Source: JBEVOS01 sp964563395 (GTDB lineage: Bacteria > Pseudomonadota > Alphaproteobacteria > Caulobacterales > Aquidulcibacteraceae). Taken from it: a stretch of DNA of 64,000 bases. The stretch spans positions 50,135-114,134 of the forward strand of contig CAZLWK010000011.1 of the NCBI GenBank assembly GCA_964563395.1, written 5' to 3'. The notes under the pieces were generated by a model, which had not been told where the DNA came from, did no database searches, and saw only the letters and a list, made by a program, of their open reading frames with translations. A program made the translations under genes and the position numbers. Shown piece by piece: positions 14,049-22,556 of the stretch (its first letter is position 1; each line of letters begins with the position of its first letter).

Positions 14049-16196
14049 CTATCGCGTGAATGCGTGGGAATTGCCCGCATCGACATTGATGATGTTGCCG
14101 GTGGNNNNNNNNNNTCCGCCGCCGATCGAGTCATCGCCGGCTGAAAGTTTCGCCGCGGCGCCCGACGCAAAGAAGAAGACCGCCTCGGCGACGTCTTCGG
14201 GAAACACGTTTTGCTTCAACATGGATCTTTCCCGATAGTATTCTTCCAAGGCGTCGCCGGGATGAACGCCATAGGCGGCGGCGCGCTCTTCTCGCCAAGC
14301 GCCATTCCAAATTTTTGAGCCGCGAATGACGGCGTCGGGGTTCACAACATTCACCCGTATGCGCGCCGGCGCTCCCTCAAGCGCGAGACAGCGCGCGAGA
14401 TGCACCGCGGCGGCCTTGGCCGAGGCATAGGCCGAAGCGTTCGGGGTGGCCGCGAGTGCGTTTTTGGAGCCTATGAAGATGATCGATCCCCCGCCGGCCG
14501 CACGCATGAGCGGGAAGGCGGCGCGCGCGCTCAAGAAATAGCCTTCGACCAGAACGCCATAATTCCTGCGCCACAGGTCTAGGCTCGTCTCCTCGATGGC
14601 GGCGGAGGAGGCGAGTCCGGCATTGGCGACAAGAATGTCCAATCCGCCGAATTCAAGCGCGCATGCGTCGAGCGTTGATTGTATATCGGCTTCACGCGTC
14701 ACGTCGCATAGGCTTGCGCGGATGACGTCTTCGCCATGCATTGCGGAAAGCTCGGCCTGGATGTCTTGGAGCGCGGCGGGGTCAAAGTCCGCCAGCATCA
14801 CGCAGGCGCCTTCCGAAGCCAGCCTTCGAGCGCTCGCCGCGCCAATGGCGCCGCCCGCGCCAGTAACGAGCGCGATCTTCCCCGCCAAGGGCTTTGGCTT
14901 GGGCATCCGCTGCAATTTCGCCTCTTCAAGCGCCCAATACTCGATCGCGAACGCCTCGTCCTCCGCCAGGCCCTGATACGCCCCAATCGATTCGGCGCCG
15001 CGCATGACATTGATGGCGTTGCCGTAGAACTCGCTTGCGAGTCTCGCGGTCGTCTTGTCGGCGGCGAACGCGAAGCGCCCAATGCCCGGCGCGAGGATGA
15101 TCACGGGGTTAGAATCGCGCATCGCGGGATCGCCGGGGCGAGCATGACGCTCATAATAGTCCCAATACGCCGCGCGGTAGGCCTCCAGCGCCGCGGCCAG
15201 ATAGGCGCCGTCCTCGAAGCGATCGAGATCGAGCAGGAGAGGTGAAATCTTCGTTCGCAAAAAGTGATCGGGGCACGACGTGCCGATCGCGGCGAGACGC
15301 GCGGCCTCACGCGAACAGACGAATTCGAGCGTTTCCGCGTCATCGCAAAAGTGCGCGATTTTCCCGCGTGCGCCTGCCATCAGGCCGCGAAGCTTGGTCA
15401 TCAAGCGCGCCGCGATCGCGCGTCGTTCGGATGGTGCGGCGGGAAGAATCGCTGCGCCGCCGAACGCGGGCTTGGTGGCGAGACGTGTGTTCAGATAGCG
15501 CGCGGCGTCCGAAATCAGCTCAATGGTATTTTCGTAGCATGCGCGTGATGTATCGCCCCAGCAAATAAGGCCATGCCCAGCCAGCAGAACGCCGCGCATT
15601 TTGGGGCGTCGAGAGACATAGTCCCGCAGTCGCAGGCCGAGATCGAATCCTGGGCGCTTCCATGGGAGCCAGCCGACATCACCTCCCCAGATTTCTTCCG
15701 CCGCGCGTTCACCCGTCGAAGACGCGCACAATGCAATGATCGCGTCGGGATGCACATGATCGATGTGCGCCTGGGGGAGATAGCCGTGAAGAGGGGTGTC
15801 GATCGAGGCCGCGCGCGGATTGAGACCGAAGGCGCAGTGCGGCAGCAGGCTGACCATGTCGTCTTCGAATGCGGCGCCGCGATAAAGCCGATCGAGCTGC
15901 AAAAGCTTGTTCAGATAGAGTGTGGCGAAGCCGTCAAGGCGCATCGAGCCAAGGTCTCCGCCGGACCCCTTGACCCAAAGCACTTGAACCGCCTCGCCGC
16001 TGATCGGATCGACGCTGGGGATCTTCGCGGATGTGTTGCCGCCGCCGAAATTGGTCACACTCAAATCGGCGCCAAGCAAATTTGAGCGATAGAGCAGCAG
16101 CTGTTCCGATCCCAGCCCCGCGGCGTCGGTGTCCGACCAAAGATTGGGTGGAACGGCAAATGGCAGAGCCGCGTGGCTCGCGGCGTCGATGTTCAT
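14049..16196 (-). CDS. rhaD: bifunctional rhamnulose-1-phosphate aldolase / short-chain dehydrogenase (gap near C-terminus)
   Basis: A two-domain enzyme of about 715 residues. The N-terminal class II aldolase half (NFGGGNTSAKIP; metal site HIDHVHPD and GHGLICWGDT) would cleave L-rhamnulose-1-phosphate to DHAP and lactaldehyde. The C-terminal SDR half (VTGAGGAIGAASARRLA; SAYASAKAA active site) would oxidise lactaldehyde. The reading frame stays open across ten N at 14105-14114, just before the conserved TGNIINVDAGN end. The residues beside the gap (SAGDDSIGGG) look longer than in homologues I recall, so the local sequence may be misassembled. The start is the ATG at 16196; a TTG ten codons upstream is possible. 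Confidence 0.88.
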   Translation of the reverse strand: MNIDAASHAALPFAVPPNLWSDTDAAGLGSEQLLLYRSNLLGADLSVTNFGGGNTSAKIPSVDPISGEAVQVLWVKGSGGDLGSMRLDGFATLYLNKLLQLDRLYRGAAFEDDMVSLLPHCAFGLNPRAASIDTPLHGYLPQAHIDHVHPDAIIALCASSTGERAAEEIWGGDVGWLPWKRPGFDLGLRLRDYVSRRPKMRGVLLAGHGLICWGDTSRACYENTIELISDAARYLNTRLATKPAFGGAAILPAAPSERRAIAARLMTKLRGLMAGARGKIAHFCDDAETLEFVCSREAARLAAIGTSCPDHFLRTKISPLLLDLDRFEDGAYLAAALEAYRAAYWDYYERHARPGDPAMRDSNPVIILAPGIGRFAFAADKTTARLASEFYGNAINVMRGAESIGAYQGLAEDEAFAIEYWALEEAKLQRMPKPKPLAGKIALVTGAGGAIGAASARRLASEGACVMLADFDPAALQDIQAELSAMHGEDVIRASLCDVTREADIQSTLDACALEFGGLDILVANAGLASSAAIEETSLDLWRRNYGVLVEGYFLSARAAFPLMRAAGGGSIIFIGSKNALAATPNASAYASAKAAAVHLARCLALEGAPARIRVNVVNPDAVIRGSKIWNGAWREERAAAYGVHPGDALEEYYRERSMLKQNVFPEDVAEAVFFFASGAAAKLSAGDDSIGGGXXXXTGNIINVDAGNSHAFTR
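14105..14114. other. 10-N assembly gap within rhaD
   Basis: Ten N inside the codons for the C-terminus of RhaD. Both sides remain in one open frame if the gap length is taken literally, but ten is a common placeholder length, so the true sequence there is unknown. Confidence 0.95.
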
Positions 16197-16301
16197 GGCG
16201 CGCCGCCCGCAAACGACTTCGTGCAAAGCTAGCCAATCGCCTGTACCAAAGCAATCAATTTTGCTATAAAATGATCAAATAAAGCCAGGTTTTATCAGTT
16301 T
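16197..16301. promoter_or_regulatory. divergent rhaD / rhamnulokinase promoter region
   Basis: A 105-base AT-rich divergent spacer. It contains GCAATCAATTTTGC at 16251-16264 with GCAA/TTGC ends, then TATAAAAT and ATGATCAAAT. The DeoR-type regulator in the same operon is the natural candidate to bind here. No exact operator can be assigned. Confidence 0.45.
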
Positions 16302-17705
16302 ATGTCAGCTATCATCGTGCTCGACGTCGGCAAGACCCAGGCGAAAGCCAGCTTGTGGACGCGCGGCGGCGAGTTGATCGATCGGCGCGTTCGCCCAAAC
16401 GCGCTCCCGGCCGCCTCGACCTTGCCGATGCTCGACGCCATCGGCATTGAAGTGTGGCTTGAAGATTGTCTCTCCGCGTTCGCCAAGCAGGCGCACGTCG
16501 GCGCCATCGTGCCCATCGCGCACGGCGCGGCGGCTGCTCTTGTCGCGAACGGGCGCCTTCGCCTTGCGCCCGATTACGAGATGCCTGCGCCGCCGAATGA
16601 GCGCGCCGTTTACGACGCACAGCGCGACGATTTTGCGGAAACCGGATCGCCCGCACTTCCGAACGGCCTCAATCTCGGATTCCAACTGCATCTCCTCGAG
16701 GCGATGGATGCGACGACGCTGAAAGACGCCGCAATAATCCCATGGCCCCAATATTGGTCATGGCTGCTGAGCGGCGTCGCTGCATCGGAAGTGTCCAGTC
16801 TCGGTTGTCACACCGATCTTTGGCGACCTAAAGCGAACGCGCCGTCGCAATTGGCCGTGCAGCGGGGCTGGGCCGCCAAGCTCCCCCCTTTGCGCTCCGC
16901 AAAGGATATTTTGGGGCCGCTTCGCGCTGATTGGGCTGCTCGCACGGGTTTGCCGAAAGACACTTTGGTCTATTGCGGCATGCATGATTCCAACGCCGCC
17001 CTGCATTCCATGCGTGCGCACGCGCGCCTGCGAGATGGCGAAACGACTGTACTTTCAACCGGGACTTGGTTCGTGGCGATGCGCGCGCCGGCGCGAACGT
17101 CGCCAATGGATTTCAGGCTGTTGTCCAGTGGGCGCGATTGTCTGATCAATGTTGATGTCGAGGGGAGGGAAATTCCTTCCGCACGCTTCATGGGCGGACG
17201 AGAAATCGACGTTCTCTTGGAGAGCTCCGCGCAGGGCTTGGACGGTGCCTCCAATCAGGCCGCCATGCTCGCCGCTATCCCGCGCGTCATCGAAACGGGT
17301 GCAATGGTCATGCCGAGCCTTGTGCCGGGTGTCGGTCCGTTTCCCGGCGCCGAGGGCGGATGGATGCATGAGCCCGCCGATCCCATCGTCAAAGGCGCCG
17401 CGATTGGTCTTTACGCGGCGCTGATGACGGATGTGATGCTGAGCCTTGTCGGCGCTCGCGGACAAATCGTCATTGAAGGAAGATTTTCGCGCGCCGAGGT
17501 GTTCGTGCGTGCACTCGCGTGCTTGCGGCCTCAATCGAATGTGTTCGTCGTCGATGGAGAGCAGGACGCATCCTATGGCGCGCTCCGGCTCGTGAACCAA
17601 GATCTCAGGCCGTCGTTCGACTTGCGGCATGTTGCTCCGATGGAGATGGATCTTGAGGGCTATCGGGCGGCGTGGGCGAAGATCGTCGAACAACGCTCTT
17701 CGTAA
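16302..17705 (+). CDS. rhaK: FGGY-family carbohydrate kinase, probable L-rhamnulokinase
   Basis: A 467-residue FGGY kinase that would phosphorylate L-rhamnulose for RhaD. The N-terminal nucleotide-binding DVGKTQAKASLW (residues 8-19) and the central GCHTDLW and YCGMHDSNAALHS segments (catalytic Asp in MHDS) are clear. A second ATP-binding region STGTWFVAMR follows. The length is normal for this family. It is divergent from rhaD-rhaI-deoR, the only kinase in the locus. Substrate assignment rests on context, and fuculokinase-like activity is an alternative. It converges on the rhamnosidase gene with 29 bases between stops. Confidence 0.85.
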   Translation: MSAIIVLDVGKTQAKASLWTRGGELIDRRVRPNALPAASTLPMLDAIGIEVWLEDCLSAFAKQAHVGAIVPIAHGAAAALVANGRLRLAPDYEMPAPPNERAVYDAQRDDFAETGSPALPNGLNLGFQLHLLEAMDATTLKDAAIIPWPQYWSWLLSGVAASEVSSLGCHTDLWRPKANAPSQLAVQRGWAAKLPPLRSAKDILGPLRADWAARTGLPKDTLVYCGMHDSNAALHSMRAHARLRDGETTVLSTGTWFVAMRAPARTSPMDFRLLSSGRDCLINVDVEGREIPSARFMGGREIDVLLESSAQGLDGASNQAAMLAAIPRVIETGAMVMPSLVPGVGPFPGAEGGWMHEPADPIVKGAAIGLYAALMTDVMLSLVGARGQIVIEGRFSRAEVFVRALACLRPQSNVFVVDGEQDASYGALRLVNQDLRPSFDLRHVAPMEMDLEGYRAAWAKIVEQRSS

Positions 17706-17734
17706 CTCCTTCCGTTTGCCGAGGCCCTCGTCGA

Positions 17735-20269
17735 TCAGCGGGTGAAAGTGAGGGTGTGCGCGCCCGGCGGCAGATGAACGGGGCCATCAATCCTGCGCCA
17801 CGCCGCGCCGTCCATCGTCTCGCCGGATAAGCCCTCGGGCACCACAATGCGCGCGTGCATCCGCCCGCTCTCCTGTCGGAGATCGATGTCGATCGCGCCG
17901 CGCTGCGTTGGCGTGAGGCCGCGCGCCCAAGCGAGATCGCCAAGATCGGGCGAAAACCGAAAGCGCGCGAAGCCCGGCGCGAGCGAGGTGGCGCCGAGAA
18001 CTCCGGCTGATAGCTGAAAGCAGGGCGTCGTGGAAAAGCCATGGCATAGACTGGCCCGCGGCTCGTAACTTTCCCACAACGCGGTGGCGCCGCGATCAAT
18101 CATCGGACCAAAACGCTCGCGTATCAGCTGAAGGATCGGCGCCGCGCCTAGATTTCGATTGAGCGCCATCAGCACCCAATGGCTGAAGAATGTGTTGGCG
18201 AGCACGCAATCCGTCTCGGGATCGAAGCGCTCGCCGTGCGGCTCGATCGGTTCGGCGCGGGTGAATTTGAGGCGCTTGGGGTCCGTGATCCAGGCGAGGA
18301 TTCGCTTTCCGCGCGAAGGCGAGGCGATGCCGCAAAGCAGCGCGAGGGCGTTGGTGTGTTGCGACACCGTGCGTTCTTGAACACCCGTGACCGGATCGGC
18401 GACGTCGACATAGACACCCCGCGCTTCGTCCCAAAGATGTTCGAAGCCCGCCGCGATCCGCTGCGCTTGACCGCTATAGCGCACACGCGCCCGCTCATAT
18501 CCCAAGGCGGCGGCGATGCGTGCGCCGGATTGCAGTGCGAGCCAATAGAGACCGGAAATGACTCCGGCGTCGCCCCATCGGCGATAGGCGGCCCAATCCG
18601 TGAAGGACCAATAAGGCACGCACGACAAAAGACCGCGCGGTCCGCGATGTCGCTCGAACCATCCCAGCGCCTTTTGCAGCGCGGGAAAAAGCTCCTCGAA
18701 CAAATCCTCTGCGCCGAACATGTCATGGTGGCCGCCCGCGGCGATGATCCAGTGCAGCGTCCATTCCGGTATACGAAAATCGACCTCCGACATGTCGCCG
18801 ACCGCCGTCACCTCGGTCAGGCCGTCCGCACGCTGCGTTTCCGCCGCTTGACGCAGAAACTTCGCGTTGAGCGCCTTCATGGAGGGGCCAAACACGTAAT
18901 GCGCCACTTGGTTCTCAACGGCGGCGTCGCCAAGCCATTGGCGCTGTTCGCGGCCCGGACAATCGATCCAGGCGTCCTGCATGCATTGCGCCAGCGTATG
19001 CGCGCCGACCTCCCAGAGGCGCGTGAGGCGCTTGTCGGAACATGCAAAGGCGCCGGCGCGTGTCGCCGGATAACGGACGGCGCGAACGCCGATGCGCTCC
19101 AATTGCACGCCATTCGGCGCGTTGCGGATCGTCGCTTGAAGCCACCGCACGGAGGTCCAATTCCACCATTCGAAGCGTTGGCGCCCGGGGCGCGCCACGT
19201 AGCGCGCGCAATGCCTGTTCGCCATCGGTGAATCGGCAGGCGCGACTATGCGCGCGTCTTGCGCAAGCGGACCATCAAACTCGCCTGGCAAACCTTCCGC
19301 CGCCGCCATGTCGATGATCTCGCCGCCCTTGGCGTCGATCTCGATGAAGGGATGCGCCGCGATGAGCGGATCGAACCGCACCAAGAGGCTCACGCCTTGT
19401 GATCCCGATGTAGTGACGCACACATTCCCCATCGCATCGGCGTCGCTCACCGCGCCGATCGGCAAGGGGCCATGGGCTTCCTCGAATATGCGTGACTGAA
19501 CCGGAAGATCTTCGCCATCCGTCACGCCGCGCCATGCGATGAGCGCGGAAGGCGCGGCATCCTCTTCGTGCATAGGGCCGATTTCTGCGGGCGCCAAAGT
19601 GGGAAAAGGCGTTGTGTAGCCGCCAGTGAGCAATTCCTCCGGCGCATTCTCGCCCGCCTCCATGATGCGCGCCGCCGGCCAGTGCGAGTCGTCGAAATTC
19701 AATTCATCCCATCCGTTCGGCACGGCGTTCGCGTTGAGGCTTTCCATAAAGTTGAGGCCCATGCCGGACGGTGGAGTGGTGCGATCCCATGCGTCGGTTT
19801 CGACGGCGCGCCATGCGTCATCGGATCGAAGCGGTGTGAAACCGGCCGCGGTTTCAATCCCGCCATCGCAATATAGGCCGCCATCGCCAAAGATCGCCGC
19901 CCATTCTCCATGCATGCGCTGATAATTTGTAAGTGAGCGACCCGGCGTCTGAATGATGAGCGCGATCAGATTCGCGCCGTCCCGCAGGAAAGGCGCAATG
20001 TCATGGCGTGTCGTGCGCATGAAGAGCGGCGCCGACCTAATCGGGCCGCGACCTACAAACCGCCCGTTGACGCGCAGCGAATAGCGGCCGTCGACCGCGA
20101 GATTGACATGCGCCGCGCGCGCCGGCCCGGAGACTTGGAATTGGCGGCGGAAGAGAAACCAGCGATTTTCGCCTTCCGTGCGCGGTGCGCATCCGAAGAA
20201 AAGGGATTTCAAGCCGCTCGCTTCGATGGGCTGGGAAGCGACCCAGATGAACGGCGCGGCCCTGTGCAT
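17735..20269 (-). CDS. alpha-L-rhamnosidase, GH78-like
   Basis: An 844-residue glycosidase expected to remove terminal alpha-L-rhamnose from glycosides. The N-terminal carbohydrate-binding beta domain (RWFLFRRQFQVSG...VNGRFVGRGPIRSAP) is followed by a six-hairpin catalytic barrel. The barrel carries DCPGREQRQWLGDA, the GH78 motif with the general-acid Glu, and a later WTLHWIIAAGGHHDMFG. No signal peptide is seen, so it should act in the cytoplasm on imported glycosides. GGAGATAACGC precedes the ATG. It is divergent from the SDR gene across a promoter with an operator-like palindrome, and it converges on rhaK. Confidence 0.87.
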   Translation of the reverse strand: MHRAAPFIWVASQPIEASGLKSLFFGCAPRTEGENRWFLFRRQFQVSGPARAAHVNLAVDGRYSLRVNGRFVGRGPIRSAPLFMRTTRHDIAPFLRDGANLIALIIQTPGRSLTNYQRMHGEWAAIFGDGGLYCDGGIETAAGFTPLRSDDAWRAVETDAWDRTTPPSGMGLNFMESLNANAVPNGWDELNFDDSHWPAARIMEAGENAPEELLTGGYTTPFPTLAPAEIGPMHEEDAAPSALIAWRGVTDGEDLPVQSRIFEEAHGPLPIGAVSDADAMGNVCVTTSGSQGVSLLVRFDPLIAAHPFIEIDAKGGEIIDMAAAEGLPGEFDGPLAQDARIVAPADSPMANRHCARYVARPGRQRFEWWNWTSVRWLQATIRNAPNGVQLERIGVRAVRYPATRAGAFACSDKRLTRLWEVGAHTLAQCMQDAWIDCPGREQRQWLGDAAVENQVAHYVFGPSMKALNAKFLRQAAETQRADGLTEVTAVGDMSEVDFRIPEWTLHWIIAAGGHHDMFGAEDLFEELFPALQKALGWFERHRGPRGLLSCVPYWSFTDWAAYRRWGDAGVISGLYWLALQSGARIAAALGYERARVRYSGQAQRIAAGFEHLWDEARGVYVDVADPVTGVQERTVSQHTNALALLCGIASPSRGKRILAWITDPKRLKFTRAEPIEPHGERFDPETDCVLANTFFSHWVLMALNRNLGAAPILQLIRERFGPMIDRGATALWESYEPRASLCHGFSTTPCFQLSAGVLGATSLAPGFARFRFSPDLGDLAWARGLTPTQRGAIDIDLRQESGRMHARIVVPEGLSGETMDGAAWRRIDGPVHLPPGAHTLTFTR

Positions 20270-20296
20270 GCGTTATCTCCCGTATCTCCGATATTA

Positions 20297-20312
20297 TCAA
20301 TCATTTGCTTGA
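20297..20312. promoter_or_regulatory. operator-like palindrome at the rhamnosidase/SDR promoter
   Basis: TCAATCATTTGCTTGA, 14 of 16 bases identical to the perfect palindrome at 28794-28809 next to the TetR gene. It overlaps a TTGACA (20309-20314) that could be the -35 element of the SDR gene and lies 28 bases from the rhamnosidase start. A second short inverted repeat, CTTGA-CA-TCAAG, begins at 20308. It is the best candidate for TetR binding away from its own gene. Confidence 0.55.
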
Positions 20313-20363
20313 CATCAAGTGCGTGCGGCCGCCCAATTCCGTCATTGAGAGGGAGTGCGGATC

Positions 20364-21119
20364 GTGAGCGCGCTAAACGACAAAACAGCCGTCATCACGG
20401 GCGCCGCGAGCGGCATTGGGGCCGCCACGGCGCGAGCGTTCGCCGAAGCGGGAGCCACGCTCATTCTCACGGATCGCGACGCGCCACGCGGTCAAGCGCT
20501 CGCGGCGGAGCTCGACGGCGGCGCGCGCTTCATCGCGCAGGATGTCGGCATGGCTGAGACATGGCCGGAGATCATCGGCGCGGCGGAGTCAGCGTTCGGC
20601 GCGCTCCACGTGTTGGTGAATTGCGCCGGCTACACCATCATGAACACGATTGAGGACGCCACGGAGGAACAATGGCGCGCCATGATGGCCGTGCATGCTG
20701 ACGGCGCATTCTTCGGCTGCCGCGCCGCTCTCCCTGCGATGCGGCGCGCCGGTTATGGCTCAATCATCAATGTTTCATCCAACGCAGCCGTGTTTGGCTA
20801 TTCGGCGCCGCTCGCCTATTCGGCGGCGAAGGCCGCACAGCACGGCCTTACCCGATCCATAGCGGCGCATTGCCGAAAAAACGGCTATCCCGTGCGATGC
20901 AACGTGGTGATGCCAGGCGGCATCGATACGCCGCTCGTGCGCGCGACCATGGCCGCCGCCGGCGCCGATCTCAACAGTCCGGAAACGATTGGTTATTTGC
21001 AGTCTCTCGGCCGACCAGAAGATGTGGCCGGCATGATCACCTTTCTGGCCTCGCCCGCGGCGCGTCACGTTAGCGGGGAGATGATCCTCGTCGATGGCGC
21101 GATGAGCTATTCCGCGTGA
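20364..21119 (+). CDS. short-chain dehydrogenase/reductase
   Basis: A 251-residue classical SDR, an NAD(P)-dependent alcohol dehydrogenase. The cofactor motif TGAASGIG is near residue 13, NCAGY near 87, catalytic Ser in NVSSNAAVFG and YSAAK with the Tyr/Lys pair near 153-157. The segment HCRKNGYPVRCNVVMPGG resembles cyclopentanol and hydroxysteroid dehydrogenases, suggesting a cyclic or steroid/terpenoid alcohol. The GTG at 20364 is preferred because GAGAGGGAG lies eight bases before it; the GTG at 20355 would overlap that site. It overlaps the 3' end of the ferredoxin gene by 13 bases. Confidence 0.85.
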   Translation: MSALNDKTAVITGAASGIGAATARAFAEAGATLILTDRDAPRGQALAAELDGGARFIAQDVGMAETWPEIIGAAESAFGALHVLVNCAGYTIMNTIEDATEEQWRAMMAVHADGAFFGCRAALPAMRRAGYGSIINVSSNAAVFGYSAPLAYSAAKAAQHGLTRSIAAHCRKNGYPVRCNVVMPGGIDTPLVRATMAAAGADLNSPETIGYLQSLGRPEDVAGMITFLASPAARHVSGEMILVDGAMSYSA

Positions 21120-21316
21120 TCCCGCTCGGTCGTGAAACTTATCGCGCGCATTGGACAATTTTCCACAGCGATACGAATGACATCCGGCGAATCTCCGGCG
21201 GCGTCCTTCACAAACGCAACACCGCGATCGTCGATATCGAAGGTGTTCGCCGCCCAATAGACGCACAGGCCGGTGGCGCCGCACCGCACGGAATCTATAC
21301 GCAAGCGAGGAATCAT
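21107..21316 (-). CDS. small [3Fe-4S]-type ferredoxin
   Basis: A 69-residue ferredoxin of the kind that feeds electrons to bacterial cytochrome P450s. Cluster ligands are visible as C-x5-C in RCGATGLCVYWAANTF and the later CP in ENCPMRAISF; the usual middle ligand position is non-Cys, as in P450-linked [3Fe-4S] types. It starts inside the stop of the Rieske gene (four-base overlap), so it is the last gene of the run AOC-like protein, P450, Rieske, ferredoxin. The matching ferredoxin reductase is not in this window. Confidence 0.85.
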   Translation of the reverse strand: MIPRLRIDSVRCGATGLCVYWAANTFDIDDRGVAFVKDAAGDSPDVIRIAVENCPMRAISFTTERDHAE

Positions 21317-22533
21317 GACGCTTCCAGGGGAAGGGTGACATGCGTCGTTCTTAAGTGAGCGGGAATCTTCTCTACGCCAATGCGCCGATCGAGCTCGAGG
21401 TTGAAATGGTAGATGCGTCGCTCCTGATAGCTCAGCGGCACATCTTTCAGGGCTCCGGACGCAACGCTCGCCTGCATAGGCGCCAGATTCTCGAAATCCT
21501 CGTTCATGATCGCATCGAAGGCGATGCGGTAGCTTGCATGCTCGGGAGGGACCGGCGCTTCGCCCCAATCCAAGGCGTAGCCAGTCCAATCCACGATCGT
21601 CGTTTCGATGTCTTGCGGCCAGAAACTGATCACGGTCGCGTAATAGGGATTTAGCGGCAGCGTGATGTTTGGGAAGATGTTGTAAGCGGTCGAGAGACCG
21701 CCAAGCGCCTCCGTGGCATGTGGGAAGCGCGAAAACTTGAAATCTGCGCCCGCTTCAACGCCATTCCTCACCGCGTTCAACTTGTGCACCATGCGCGAAT
21801 GTCCATGTGGGAGAAGCGAAATGGCGGTGGACGGATAGTCGAGCACGCGTGCCGCGGTGTTCCCGTGAATAACCGGCACGTGATAGGCTTCCAGAAATGC
21901 CTCCTGTGCGATTTTCCAGTTGCACCTCACCGTTTCGCTTCGCTTGAAGACCGCGCGCAGCGGCGCATCCGCGATTTCGTCGGCGAGTTCCGCGTCGAAG
22001 GGCAGCATGACGTCGGCGAGCGGGGCGGCGGCTTGATCGAGATTGATGAACAGAAATCCCATCCATGATTCGCAGCGGATCGATTTCAGACTGCGCTTGG
22101 CGCGATCGAGGCCGCAAAAGTCCCGCTCATGCGGCACGGCGATAAGCTGTCCCTTTAGATCATAGGTCCATGCGTGATACGCGCAGGTGAGTCGCTTGGC
22201 CTGCCCTTGGCGCTCCCGCACGACCGGCGCGCCGCGATGCTGGCATGTATTGTAGAAGGCGCGGACCTCTCCATCTTGACCCCGTATGAGGAAGAGCGGC
22301 GCCTTGAGCCGGTCGAACAGAACATAATCGCCTGGGTTCGGAAGGTCGCGCTCGTGGCCGACATTCAGCCATTGCGCGCCGAAAATGTGCTTCAGTTCCA
22401 AATCAAAGAACGTCGGATCCGTATAGCGCGCGGCTGGCGTCGGGGGGAGAGCTGGAAAACCCTCCGGATAGCCTTCACGGCCTTCCTCGTATTTGGTTTG
22501 TTGCTTAATGGCGTTGAGAAGATCGACTTTCAT
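21313..22533 (-). CDS. Rieske non-heme iron oxygenase, alpha subunit
   Basis: A 406-residue oxygenase of the aromatic-ring-hydroxylating family. The Rieske [2Fe-2S] site is C97-Q-H99 and C117-A-Y-H120. The mononuclear iron site lies in NWKIAQEAFLEAYHVPVIHGN, with two His at HVPVIH, and a third acidic ligand further on. The family often opens or hydroxylates aromatic, steroid or carnitine-like substrates, so the substrate is open. No beta subunit gene is adjacent, so an alpha-only (alpha3) enzyme is likely. The start at 22533 begins the conserved sequence, and upstream in-frame sequence overlaps the P450. It shares the operon with P450 and ferredoxin. Confidence 0.9.
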   Translation of the reverse strand: MKVDLLNAIKQQTKYEEGREGYPEGFPALPPTPAARYTDPTFFDLELKHIFGAQWLNVGHERDLPNPGDYVLFDRLKAPLFLIRGQDGEVRAFYNTCQHRGAPVVRERQGQAKRLTCAYHAWTYDLKGQLIAVPHERDFCGLDRAKRSLKSIRCESWMGFLFINLDQAAAPLADVMLPFDAELADEIADAPLRAVFKRSETVRCNWKIAQEAFLEAYHVPVIHGNTAARVLDYPSTAISLLPHGHSRMVHKLNAVRNGVEAGADFKFSRFPHATEALGGLSTAYNIFPNITLPLNPYYATVISFWPQDIETTIVDWTGYALDWGEAPVPPEHASYRIAFDAIMNEDFENLAPMQASVASGALKDVPLSYQERRIYHFNLELDRRIGVEKIPAHLRTTHVTLPLEAS

Positions 22534-22556
22534 GATGCCATCCTGACTTTTGAAGG

